From Cryptomeria japonica (taxonomy: Eukaryota; Streptophyta; Pinopsida; Cupressales; Cupressaceae): 64,000 bases of DNA. The position numbers and the translations under genes are program-made. Every line of letters begins with the position of its first letter. Positions within the stretch are counted from its first letter, which is position 1. Positions 47,201 to 57,343 of this stretch are shown piece by piece. The stretch spans positions 368,655,667 to 368,719,666 of the forward strand of contig NC_081415.1 of assembly GCF_030272615.1 (NCBI RefSeq), read 5' to 3'. The notes beneath the pieces are model-generated. The model worked only from the letters and a program-made list of their open reading frames with translations, was not told where the DNA came from and searched no databases.

Positions 47201-47459
47201 GGACGCTAATGTTACAGATGAGCAATATGATTAGATGTTTGCCACCATGCTCCTGATTGAAAGAACAAAGGAACTTGAATCTTCATGGGACACGGCTCTT
47301 CTAGATGCATTCGATCAGGTCATCCACTTGGAAGAGAGTATGAAGAATCTTCCCGAGATTCCAATTGCAGAAATCGAAGGAATCGTGTCAAGATTCATTG
47401 CATATGCCAAAAAAGAGCATTGGAAAGGAAATAAGATTCTAGATGAAAGGTTGTTATAG
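44238..47459 (+). CDS. Long ORF of unknown function (family copy 1), three in-frame TAGs
   Basis: From ATG 44238 (MATPKAGASTSR) one frame runs 1,073 codons to TAG at 47457. It is interrupted only by TAG at 45363, 46506 and 47232. No GTG or upstream ATG is a better start. Residues about 40-375 form a domain with SGIIKAAGFPPAVQCHELMI, ECARHYDPQSR, YLSEEAISEAFHLPEH, YRDLITMLNRVTGAPHAFYF, TVHWARMISHCLDVQL and NITRTLQGGIHNRLS. About 580-600 is a basic nuclear-localisation-like stretch (GSKRKERPGKRESSKKKQ), then an acidic region, SSIPDWLKERLTKV (about 680) and a helical, partly coiled-coil C-terminus. No RT, protease, integrase or transposase motif is seen. It is homologous to the ORF at 53120-56377. 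It may relate to 'putative plant transposon protein' ORFs (inference). Confidence 0.65.
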
Positions 47460-48512
47460 ATGACATGGCATCTTATTTGTCATTGGTTTATGTCTCCTAG
47501 GTTTTTGTGCCAAATTTAATATTTGGCTATGCATTTAATATTGTTCAGTAAAAAGGAGGCCATTTGTAACAAACCCTAATTAGGGTTTAGGTGTCATGAT
47601 CTTGACCATTGATCTACTTTCAATCTGGACCTTTCATTGTAATTGAGGATGCTATTTATACCCTCATTTTTCATTTCATGTAATAATAGTTGATGTAATA
47701 GAGAAGAGAGATAGCTAAAAGATTAGAAGTTAGAAGCAATTTTATTTTGTAGCAAGATTGAGTTTTGAGGAAAGGAATTCAAGCAATTGTTGTACATGAT
47801 GACTTTGAAATCAATGAAATATTGAAGTTATGGTGTTTTGTTGCAACTTTCTTGGTTATCTTCATGGTTGTTTAATCTACTTGAATCATGCTCAATCAAA
47901 GTAGTGTGTTAATTTGAAGGACATAGGGTGAGACTTGATCTTTGGTAGGATTCGTAATCCAAACCACTAGCTTCTTGCTGATTGTAGGAATGCCTTGCGT
48001 GGTCGACTGGAGAATACCTTGAATCCCTTAATCTTCAATCATTATTGTATCTTGGATATGTACTTTCGTGATAGTGTCCTTGATCTTTGATGTATTGAAT
48101 ATCATTTTATTACCTTAGAAGATCGCATCAATTTCAATTGAGTTGTTATCTTATGGCAAAATTGAAGTTGGTTGAATCTTGCCAAGTCTTGTTCACACGA
48201 AGTCATTCTTAGGGTTAGATTAGATTAGACCTCTTTCAAACCCTACTCTTTTGTTATTTTTTGAAAGTTTCTTTAGTTTAGTAAAATCTTGAACTTTCGG
48301 AATGCGTAAGACCCCTTGAAGGAAACAGCAAATCACATCATACCGCTGGAAGCTTGTCCACACGTAGAGACCCTACTAACCAGAACCTTGGAGTCATCCT
48401 AACTGATCCTTTATGCGAATCTTCAGCAGTTAGAGACTTTTTCTCAAGAGAGGATAAGATGCCTATTGGTATTTTATTCTGTGTATGATGGTGTACAAAA
48501 TACACGTCAACA
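47460..48512 (+). promoter_or_regulatory. TATA box and R/U5-like tail of the 7.5-kb insertion
   Basis: TATTTATACCCTCATTTTTC at 47653 looks like a core promoter. After it lie a purine-rich GAGAAGAGAG block and non-coding sequence to the CA end. The tail aligns in blocks with the tail of the related copy: CCACTAGCTTCTTGCTGATT vs CCACTAGCCTCTTGCTGATT, TTGCGTG, CAAGAGAGGATAAG vs CAAGAGAGGGTAAAG, GGTATTTTATTCTG in both, and the ACACGTCAACA vs ACACATCAACA end. A promoter placed after the ORF makes sense in an LTR. Confidence 0.55.
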
Positions 48513-48612
48513 CAACCCCGTTCGCTTTCTATGTCCTTTGATGAACTCTCTTTTTCACTACTCTTAGAATCTATATGCTGCTCTGATTTTTTTTGAAACT
48601 AATTGATCTGTT
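48513..48612 (-). pseudogene. Gypsy gag-protease spacer between two insertions
   Basis: Between the CAACC duplication and the TRIM duplication GAAAA lies 100 bp that translates on the minus strand to QINQFQKKSEQHIDSKSSEK and ESSSKDIESERG, a charged linker. It joins the gag C-terminus (50305 on) to the protease (40977 down), which shows both insertions split one gypsy element. Confidence 0.55.
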
Positions 48613-48617
48613 GAAAA

Positions 48618-48827
48618 TGTTCAAATAATTTGATATTAAACAAAGGAGACGAAGGCTCCTTAAATAGAGATTACATGACGATGTTTCTAAAAAGAAACAA
48701 ACGGTTAAATGAAGCTAAAACAAAAGTTAAAAATAGCGACAAGCTATTCAAACTCTTAGACTCTAAAAATAACTTAAGATGACAACTAAGATGACCATTA
48801 TAAAAATAATATAATATTATATTAATA
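48618..48827 (-). repeat. TRIM 3' LTR (complete)
   Basis: On the plus strand it starts TGTTCAAATAATTTGATATT and ends ATATTATATTAATA. Confidence 0.9.
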
Positions 48828-49339
48828 CCCTCCCTTAATGGTCATCGTACTAACTACCCTACAAAGGGCATTGCAAGTCTTTTGATCACAAACGCAAAGA
48901 AGGCTGCCCCTTCTCCTCAGAACACTTTGCTACTATCAAGACCCTCCTTGGATCTGTAGAATGTTAATGACCAAGAGTACCAGAATCCTTCCAACCTGAT
49001 GTTGGGAAACAAAACTATCCCTCCTCGTAGCTAGAGATTTCGAGAACAACTTCTCAAACCGAAACCACAATTTTGAGGAAAAATCAACAAACCTTCCAAA
49101 GAGCAACATACATGATTTTAGCAAAAACCGCAAAATTTTTTGCATATTAGCATTGTTTGCCTTAGCTACTCCAAAACAGATTAAAAGAAACCACTGTTGC
49201 AGATGTTTGCCCCAACGACTCCAGGTGCGACCCAAAATAGACAACAAACCACAATTTTTGTGGAAAAAATCATCAAACCTTGAAAACTGGATTTTACAAA
49301 TCATAGCTTTTTTTGCGAAAATGGTAAAAAACCTAAAAC

Positions 49340-49570
49340 AAGAACTCCCATCATAATTTTTGAGGAAAAAAATTATAAACCCTTATAGATAATTTTTTTG
49401 AAGACAAAAAATTAGAAAAACCCATCAAATAATTTTTAGGAAAAAATTACAAAACCCAAAATAAATTTTTAAGGGAAAAATTATAAACCCCATGAATATT
49501 TTTTTTAAAGACAATTTAAAAAAAACCCACAAATAATTTTTTTTAGGAAAATAATTATAAAGACCTAGAA
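49340..49570. repeat. Degenerate A/T-rich tandem repeat inside the TRIM
   Basis: Units like GGAAAAAATTAYAAAACCC recur about every 30-50 bp. No coding role is apparent. Confidence 0.6.
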
Positions 49571-50192
49571 TAACAAAATCCCATGCAAACAAGCAACTTT
49601 ACGAATTACAGATAATTTTCCATGGGAAAAACGTAAAACCCTAGTCCATGGCGAGAACCCTAGGTCTGCACAGAAATCGTAGAAAAAGGAATACAGATCC
49701 GCAAACTTAGAAAACCCTTTCGGCGCGGAAATACACACCCAAATCAAGAGGCAAGAATATCTTGATGTGGGTCAGGCTCACAGAAAAACACGTCATACCA
49801 TACAAGAGAAATGTGGGCAGAAACAATACTAGGTGTCGTGGTAGAAAAAAAAATGCAAAAAAACGAACCACGTGCCTTCGTGCAACACACAACACCTGCG
49901 AAAAGATGCAGAGACTAGTCGTGGCCAAAAAGGCTACCAAAAGCCGCCCACAAATCCAAACTTTCAGACGCATGCAGATGCTAGATTGTTATGCCCTTGC
50001 AAAAAGTCGCTGTAGTCACCAAACACGAACCCCGAGGTCTCACGCGCTTAAAAATTGCTAATTACAAACTGGAAAAATGACCTTTGAAAACCTTTGACCC
50101 TAAAAAACAATTTCGAAAATTCACACCTAATTGTTAATTATTGAACCCTCTCAAAATCTTGGGCTCCCTGTGAGGGAGTCAGACCTAGACCT

Positions 50193-50204
50193 GCTCTGAT
50201 ACCA
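50193..50204 (-). promoter_or_regulatory. TRIM primer-binding site
   Basis: The minus strand reads TGGTATCAGAGC, the exact initiator Met tRNA complement, immediately after the LTR end TTGAACA. Confidence 0.95.
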
Positions 50205-50304
50205 TGTTCAAATAATTCGATATTAAACAGAGGAGACAAAGGCTCCTTAAATAGAGATTACATGACGATGACCATAATAGAAATAATATAATATTATATT
50301 AATA
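50205..50304 (-). repeat. TRIM 5' LTR with 110-bp internal deletion
   Basis: Matches the complete LTR at both ends but lacks the middle. The junction ACGATGACC joins ACGATG-TTTC and AAGATG-ACC of the other LTR, so the deletion ran between 4-bp GATG repeats. Confidence 0.9.
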
Positions 50305-50795
50305 GAAAAGTATTCAATCTGCTTGGCCTTTGCCTTAACAACACAATTATGAGATGGATCCTGGCTCCCTACAATGAAAACATTGTTTTTTCCTTCTAAA
50401 ATCAATAAGATGATCGCTATCCAACTTGGTTGTCTCATGCCTTGACTGATTAGATTCCTTTTGAAAATGTTTGTTGGCTTTGTCCTTATTTAGGAATCCT
50501 TTTGATTGAAATTTATTTCTGGAAGTGGAAGACTCCACGACTCTAACTTTCTTGATGGCTTTGTGTAATATGGGCAGACCAAGTGCCTTAATGTAAACCC
50601 TCAAAGGATTTGATAAACTATCCATGAATAGAACGAGTCTCCTCTTTGAAAGATCTGTCACCAAAACTGGCAATCTCTAAAATCAGCAACATAGGTGTCC
50701 ACTGAAATCCACTGTTTTAATTGAGCCAACTCCTTAAAATGCAGTTCTCGATCCTCCTTATCAAATTTATCAATTAATTTAGGGTTTTTGAAGTT
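50305..50795 (-). pseudogene. Gypsy gag C-terminal half with zinc knuckle
   Basis: Minus strand: LIDKFDKEDRELHFKELAQL, KQWISVDTYVADF (gag core end), VLFMDSLSNPLRVYIKALGL, PILHKAIKKVRVVESSTSRN and the knuckle RRKKQCFHCREPGS...HNC, which matches the plant gypsy CFHCREP-type finger. The last codons (KAKAKQIEYFS) run into the GAAAA duplication of the TRIM. The N-terminus is cut near 50795 by the start of the next element. A frameshift lies within the knuckle. Confidence 0.7.
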
Positions 50796-51129
50796 ATAGG
50801 ATCAAGTGCGTAAAAGTTGAGATTTTATATGATTCTGATTTTTTCTAAGTGTAGACCTTTTGAGCATTAACGTGTTTTTGGATGTCCTCGTCGGTGATTT
50901 TTAAGTGCTAAGGTGTTTCAGGACCTTTAGGAGTTGTTTTCTCCCTCCTAGGAAGTTATTCAAGTTGATTTTGCACTTTATCCCGATAGGTTTCCTTTTG
51001 TTTCGCTCAAATTTTGGTGAATTTGCCAAGTCCCGATGCGTTTAATTGAAAATTCTAAGTGTCCAGATGATTTTGAGTGGTTAAATTGTTAAATCTTTGA
51101 TGAAAATCCATATTTTATGGGTCAAAATT

Positions 51130-51721
51130 CCTAATGGTAGGTGCTTTTCCCCCACTAAAAATCCTGATCGGTGGTGAATTTCCATTGGATTCCTGATGGA
51201 CCTAATTTTTCCCCCATTCATAATCCAGACATGGGGTGATTTTCCACCAGGGTGCTCAAAATTTGACTGTGTAGGATTTCTTCCTGACAACTCACGATTT
51301 TCCACCAGGATTGCGGATGACTTTAATGAGGACTAAAATGATGATTCCTGATGCCTATCGATTTTCCACCAGGACTTTTATGTCGAGATTTTAAGGATTT
51401 TTATGCGGATAGTGATTCTAGACCTTAGGCGAATTTCCACAAGTGATGATTTTAATAATTTTGGGTCCGGATAACTGTCCAGATAGGGGTCGATTTTCTC
51501 CCAAGGTGATTGTTTGTGCTAATTGGCAAGTTTGAGTTGGAATTTTCACTCCAGATAGGGATCGATTTTCCCCTGGAGACTTTTTTGTGCAAAGATTGAT
51601 GAAATTTTGTTAGGATTTTTATCCTAATAGGGGTCGAATTTCCCCTAAGTGGCATTTTTAATGATTTTTAATAATTTTTCATTGGGATTTTTATCCCAAC
51701 ATGGGGCGATTTTCCCCTAGA
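51130..51721 (+). repeat. Tandem hairpin array, about 72-bp unit, core GGGGTCGATTTTCCCC
   Basis: Best units start at 51224, 51282, 51347, 51418, 51479, 51551, 51623 and 51694; the last four are 72, 72 and 71 bp apart. The core has arms around a conserved CGATTTTC centre. The outer arms change together: CCTG...CAGG at 51282 and 51347, CCAG...CTGG at 51551. Isolated, degraded cores occur at about 51870 (GATTTTCCCTAGG) and 52090 (CTTAGGCGATTTTCC). It occupies the same place as the unrelated hairpin array in the other element. Confidence 0.8.
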
Positions 51722-53119
51722 GGTCATTTTTGATCCAAATTTAAAAATCTCTTTAATAAAGTGACCCAATTTAATTGGTTTTTTAACATGTCAAGGATCA
51801 TTTTGAAAATAAAAAACAATTAATAAATGATTTGCAATGAGCATTTAATGATTTTCATCTTCTAGAAGCAAATCGATTTTCCCTAGGCAAGTATGAGTAT
51901 CAAAGTTTTATCCCACATTGCTTGTGTGGTGAAAACTCAAGGCAAAAGCAAGTTTAAAAGGAAGAGGCCAGTAATATAAAATTATTATAATTGCCAAGTG
52001 TGTTGCTGATTTGGGCGAATTTGGTGGAGTGTGAACTTGCCACCTTTGAGGTTGAAGTTGATTTCATTGCTTATTTTTCTTCATCCTCAACCTTAGGCGA
52101 TTTTCCTTAGCAGCCATTGGAGTGCATTTGAAGACATTTTTCAACTTGGCGATTTTTGCTAGGGTGGTGCCATTTTTGGGAGAGGGTGATTTTGTTTTGG
52201 GGTCATTCACCTCCATTTTTGGGTGTATTTCTTCATGTTTGGTGATGCCATAGCTGGGAGATTGCTGATCGACATTTTTAGACCAGATTTTCTCCTCCAT
52301 TGCTGAGATTCTTGACCTCCATTGTTGGCTGGTAACACATTTTCAGAATTATTTTTCACCAACTAGCTTGTTCCAGCCTAGGTGATTTTGTTTGGAGGCT
52401 GTTTGGAGGGATATTTGGAGCATTTTCAGACCTTCTTAATGTTGTTGCAGGTCTGAAACTTCATTGTCAAGGGGCTGTCCTCAGAAACATTCATTTCCAG
52501 CCACCTTATTTGAGCGATTTCACTTGGAGTGCATCTTTGCACCATTTTTTGGCAATTTTCTGAGTTTACTATCATTCCTAGAGGTTCTGGGAAGTATTTT
52601 CAGACTTGTCTTCAGACTGAAAATTCACTTCCAGCCCTACATACATGCTCAGATTTATTCATTTTTGCCTTGGGAAATTTATTTTCATCATAGATTTTGC
52701 ATAACACATGATTGCAACTTGATTTTAATGACTAATTTATAGAGTTGCAGGGTGTCTTCAAACTTGCTAGCAGCCATTGTTGACCTCGGGAAGGTGTCCT
52801 CAGACAACTTTTGTGTGAAAACACTTTCACACCTTTCCTAGTTCAGTTCCTGATCCGGTATACTCCTTTGCACTCTAATTTTGATAAAATTTCTAAGTTT
52901 AAGGAGGTGTCTTCAGACTTTGCTGTCTGAAAATTTATGATTTTAATGATTTTCATAAGGGTTTCATAATCTAATCTTGTCATATTTACTTTCTATTCAT
53001 TGAGAATGTGGATAAAATTCGTGATTTCCATTCTTAAAACTGTCTAATCATTAGGAAATCAGAATTTGTTATCAGGTATATTTTCCGAGGTTGCTAACTT
53101 CCAGCTTCATACAGCTTCA
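51722..53119 (+). other. Leader between hairpin array and ORF copy 2
   Basis: No coding frame. Repeated short motifs such as TTTTCAGACTT, CTTCCAGCC and GTCCTCAGA (GTGTCCTCAGACA, GTGTCTTCAGACT) recur from 52330 to 52930, suggesting older degenerate tandem structure. Confidence 0.4.
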
Positions 53120-56100
53120 ATGTTGAAGTCGGGAATTAGCATCCAGAAGGAACAACAGAGGATTGTTGAGATGGGATTCTATCCAGAATCCAAGATGTCA
53201 TCCAGTTGGAAGGAGATTACAGACACAAACATGCATTTCTTGAACATGGACCGGATGCGGCAGCGGATGTTCGGAATTGGAAGCCAGATTCCTTCCATAG
53301 CTTATGTAAACATTATGAAGAGTGGTATTTATCAAGCCGCTGGATTCCCACAATCCATAGTGTAGCGAGCTTATCCTGGAGTGTGCGCGATGTTATGATC
53401 CTCACTCCCGAATGATCAAGACTCCTAAGGGTGCCATCATTGCCTACCTTGCTGAGGATGCGATTGCTGAGGTGTTTGTGATTCCACGTGAAGCAGACAT
53501 GAAAAATAGAACCAAGGATGAATATGAAGAAAGATATAAGAAGAAGACCGTATTGAACAAGGAGTGGATGATCGGTCCTAGGACTCATCATTCCAAGTCT
53601 CCCAAGACACTCATGTGCACAAATTTCAAAGATGAATATAATGATTTAGTATTCCTGCTTAACCGAGTGATGGGGATGCCGCAGGGTGCAATATATGATG
53701 GATGGGTGTTCTATTTCATCCAGGATTGCCTGAAAGGAACATTGATCAATTGGTCGAAAATCATAAGTGACAATCTTGATTTTCAGCTGAGGAATGTTGA
53801 GAGATCTAGGTCATTCGCCATGACTTCCTACCTGGTGTATCTACTTGCACGATTTGTTACCTATAAAGGATTTATATGCAGAGATGAAGTCGGGAATAGA
53901 GAAGGGCAATTCAGAAGTTATGAGTGCTATCAACAACTGAACATATATCGAATTGAAGATTATAAGAGAGTGAATGATGCATTCACTATGTACATAGTGC
54001 GAATGTTGCAAGGTGGAATACACAGGAGGTTGTCCAAGGAGGCAACAAAGATGGTAGAGAAATATGGATCGTGGTACATATAGTTTCCCACTTTCACATA
54101 CCTAAGGATTCATGGATTTCAATCCGAACCTTAGAGGCTTCCTAGGTATCCTACGAACATAATGATATTACTTGAGGTGGTGAGACAACTTTTGGAGTTT
54201 GATTCTATCCAGACAGACACACATAAAATAGGGATGACATTTCCTATTTCAGTAGGGAAGACATTGGAGGTTTGCCAATCTGCTGCAGCAGCTAGCACAA
54301 TAGTTGAAGAGCTTGCATTCTATCGAATTGCAACATACAAAAGAAAAGAAAGATTTGATCCAGATAAGAAAGTTGGAAGGATCAGGGGAGATAAGTTCAT
54401 CCACAAGGTAGACATAGAGGTTTATTGGGCCAACCTGATGGACGAGCAAGCAGTGAAAAGAAGAATGTGGTCCAAAATGTCCATGGCTTTCATGAGGAAG
54501 TGTGGACTTTTCCTCATTCCTGATCCGATATTAGATGATAAGGATCATATGCATCCACAATATAAGAATGAAATGAAGAAGGCGATTCTATTGCCTAAAT
54601 GGTCAAAACTAGAATTGGCAGATTTGAATGTGTTGATGAGAGAGGTCTTGAGTTTCTCCTGAGAATGGGTAGATAGTCAAATGAACAGGTTAGTTGACAT
54701 TGGCGTTATCTTCACTTATGAAAAGATGAAACAAGAGGAATCCGCTTCCGAAGATGACCAAAGAACTACCAACAACATAAGGATTCATGTGGATGAGGAG
54801 AGTCAAGCTCCCAAGCGAAGGAAGAACACACTAGGAGAAGTCAAGGCTAGAGGGAAGAAGATTGATGAGGTCAAGAAGAAGAAGCAAAAGACTATCATTC
54901 CTTCACCTCTCCTCAGTGTCTCATCAATCAAGGAAGTTGAAGTGTCAGAACAGAACAAAGAGTTTGAACAATGTTCCAACATGGTGATGTTACTAGAGAA
55001 TGTTCAGGATTTACGTGCCACCGCTACATTTGCTCCACCTAATGAGGATGATGATCAACTAGGATCTCCTACTGTCCTTTTGGAGGTTAGTTTGGGGAAG
55101 AATGTATATGATTTGACCAGGGATAATCTTGATGATGATGATGATGTCATCTCGACATTGAGAGAGCTTGATCGAGAGATGTGTCTTGATGATGGTATAG
55201 AGATGGCCGCTATTCCCGATTGGCTGATGAGGAGTATGGAGAAAAGTAGGAAGATGGTAGAGGCGCAACCAATTGATAACATTGATGACTACTTAGCTAG
55301 GAGCAACAAAGAGAAAGAACCAAAGAAAGCTGAGATTTTGTCACATATAGCTAGAGATGAGACAAGAATGTGGATTGCGCAGGTGGCTATTCCTATTGGA
55401 GATGTGACGACAAACATTGCTACTCCCAAGTTGCTCTTGGCCACACTACAAAAGAACAGGAATTTTAGGACGTTGGTGATACCCTCTAGGCAATCAGTGC
55501 GAGATTGGACCGAGAGATTGAAAAGAGAGAGAGAAGTATGAAGAAGAGAATATCAGACTTAGAGAGTATATTGCAGGGATAAGGCGTGAGAACCCCACCC
55601 TTATTTCCCTTATTGTAGTTGATCGTGGACTACATACACATTATGAGGCAGCGAGAGATACACTCTCGAAAGTGGAGAAATGGATTGAGGATACGAAGAG
55701 ACAGGCGGATAATTTCCTTTTTCACTTTGTCCAGGCTTTTGACAAGACAACAAGGCTCATATTCAGGATAAAGTATTTGGAGGGAGTTTGGGAAGAATTC
55801 CGACCTATTCAGGAGAAGATTATTCCACGCCTCAGAGCTTTGAAGAAAATTCCTACGTCCACATTGATCAGAGAGAATATTGTGTAGAATGGAAATAGAT
55901 ACGATTTCCATGGCTGGTATTGTTCATTGGCCATGAAGAAATCAACTTATGAGAGCACACAAAAGAGTTGTCAGAGATGGAAGGATCAATTCATGATAAT
56001 CAGTCGAAGATCCTTACCTCAATTGAGGAATTATTGGGAGTGATGTCAGTGAAGCCAGTGGGTTACACTTAGTAGAATTGAGAGACAAGATGAAGTTCAT

Positions 56101-56377
56101 GTACTTCAATCAATTGGACTCTTTGAAGAAGAGTCAGATAGATGACTTAGTGTCTTTGTTGATTCATGTTCATAATTCGCAGAAGCTCATGCCAGATTGG
56201 GAGAACACTTTGGATGCTTGCTCGAATGCGTTGGATGTGATTGATTTACAACTTGATACCTTACCTAGCATTTCCATGGAGAAGTTAGATTCTGTATTGG
56301 CTAGATTCTTGGATTATGCTGTGAGAGAAAGAGATGTAGGACGAAATCTTGTAGAAGATTCCCTATTTGATGACTAG
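53120..56377 (+). pseudogene. Long ORF of unknown function (family copy 2), broken
   Basis: Start ATG 53120 (MLKSGISIQKEQ). It aligns with copy 1 throughout: MKSGIYQAAGFP, ECARCYDPHSR, YLAEDAIAEVF, YNDLVFLLNRVMGMPQGAIY, LINWSKIISDNLDFQL, YIVRMLQGGIHRRLS and LPRYPT. Then come a basic stretch (PKRRKNTLGEVKARGKK), AAIPDWLMRSMEKSRK, and HIARDETRMW matching MIRDETGSRK of copy 1. The C-terminal ends also match (NALDVIDLQLDTLPSISMEK). Lesions: frameshift at about 53358-53366, TAG at 54081 and 54132, TGA at 54660, frameshift near 55538, TAG at 55885 and more frame loss before 56078. The pattern of homology at protein level with low DNA identity shows the protein was once under selection. Confidence 0.65.
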
Positions 56378-57343
56378 GTGTCTTTCTATTGGGCCATATG
56401 TTGGTGGCTCCATTTTTGATGTAAACCCAAATTAGGGCAACTCTACGGTTTTGTTGGTATGATCTTGGCCCTTGATTTTGATTTAATCTTGGCTATCCAT
56501 TTTGTAGGAGACTATATATACCTCATTGCCTCTCATTTGTAAGGGAGAGATTTTTGAGAATTGTTGGTAGATGCTACAGATTTGAATATAAATCATTGTT
56601 CGACTTGATGGTGATTTTTGTTTAAGTGTTGTTTTGCATTCAAGGTTCTCAATTCCTCCAAGTTAGATTAGAATTTGCTTTCAATGTTTGTTAGATTGAA
56701 TGAAAGAATTGTTGAATGTATTTGTGTGGAATCTATTTATCCATACCACTAGCCTCTTGCTGATTGTAAGTGTGCCTTGCGTGTCAATTGGAAATTTGTG
56801 CAAGCTTAACTTTGATTATTATACGTTCATTGTTATGCATCAACTTGGGTGGTATCAATGTCTGATGATAGTAATTTGAAAATCTATGAAATACACCTTA
56901 GATGATTGCACTAAGCTCGTGTCAAAATCTGTTCGACTTGATGGTGAGACCTTGCTTAGTTCGATTCCACTGAATTTGTTCATCACTTCTTGCATTCTAG
57001 GTTTTAGAATAGAATTCCTAAACACTATTCCCTTTTGTCCTTTTTTAGAAAGTCTTGTTAGGATTAAGTCAAGAACTTCATTGCCAAATCCTAAGTTATC
57101 TGCACATCCATTCCATATTCATGATATATAATGTTGATTCGAACAATTGTGTAAGTCCCCAAGTGAAAACAACAATTCACATCGACCACTGAGTTACCCA
57201 CTCGTCAAGACTTGACTGTAGAAACCTTGGAATCATTTTAGTTGATCTTACCCTTAGCATCTAAGGTTATTTTGTTCAAGAGAGGGTAAAGTACTTTGGT
57301 ATTTTATTCTGATGTTCGCATGTGCATAAAACACACATCAACA
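56378..57343 (+). promoter_or_regulatory. TATA box and tail of the second element
   Basis: TATATATACCTCATTG at 56513 parallels TATTTATACCCTCATT of copy 1. The sequence then aligns in blocks with the copy 1 tail and ends at ATCAACA. Confidence 0.5.

Larger units (their letters stand above)
40983..48512 (+). mobile_element. 7.53-kb TG...CA insertion carrying a hairpin array and a 1,073-codon ORF (putative giant solo LTR)
   Basis: The ends are TGTTGTGACC... and ...CACGTCAACA, flanked by a perfect 5-bp duplication (CAACC) in a gypsy element. These are LTR-retroelement hallmarks. Yet no LTR pair is visible inside: the first 300 bp do not recur before the ORF end, and the last 900 bp do not recur before the ORF start. 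Contents in order: start block, hairpin tandem array (41432-43368), leader, long ORF (44238-47459), TATA-like box (47653), then an R/U5-like tail. The simplest reading is one giant LTR left alone by LTR-LTR recombination. Alternatives are a chimeric insert or very unequal LTRs. Confidence 0.6.
48618..50304 (-). mobile_element. TRIM-like small LTR retrotransposon, 1,687 bp
   Basis: The LTRs are 48618-48827 (210 bp, 3' LTR on the minus strand) and 50205-50304 (100 bp). A perfect PBS, GCTCTGATACCA on the plus strand (TGGTATCAGAGC on minus), lies at 50193-50204 next to the right LTR. The PPT (minus AAGGGAGGG) is at 48828-48836 next to the left LTR. The target duplication GAAAA is at 48613-48617 and 50305-50309. 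The internal region of about 1.37 kb encodes no retroelement protein, so it must be moved in trans. The minus-strand LTR starts TATTAATA rather than TG and ends TTGAACA. Confidence 0.9.
50800..57343 (+). mobile_element. Second, diverged ORF-bearing element (relative of the 7.5-kb insertion)
   Basis: Same order of parts as 40983-48512: hairpin array (51130-51721), leader, long ORF (53120-56377), TATA-like box (56513), and a tail ending ACACATCAACA at 57343. The 3' end is fixed by homology. The 5' end near 50795-50810 is approximate because no target duplication was found; a truncation at the gypsy gag junction is possible. It is more decayed than copy 1. Confidence 0.55.

Noticed and set aside
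40983-48512. 47461-48512 as a conventional 3' LTR of about 1 kb
   Set aside because: No matching sequence lies between 40983 and 44238, where the 5' LTR would have to be.
49565-50061. Open frames inside the TRIM
   Set aside because: The element has intact LTR, PBS and PPT and a non-coding interior; these short frames lie on both strands and show no retroelement motif.
50800-57343. Target-site duplication for the second ORF-bearing element (TCAAG/ACAAG)
   Set aside because: The match is imperfect and needs a shifted 3' end compared with copy 1, so I did not call it.
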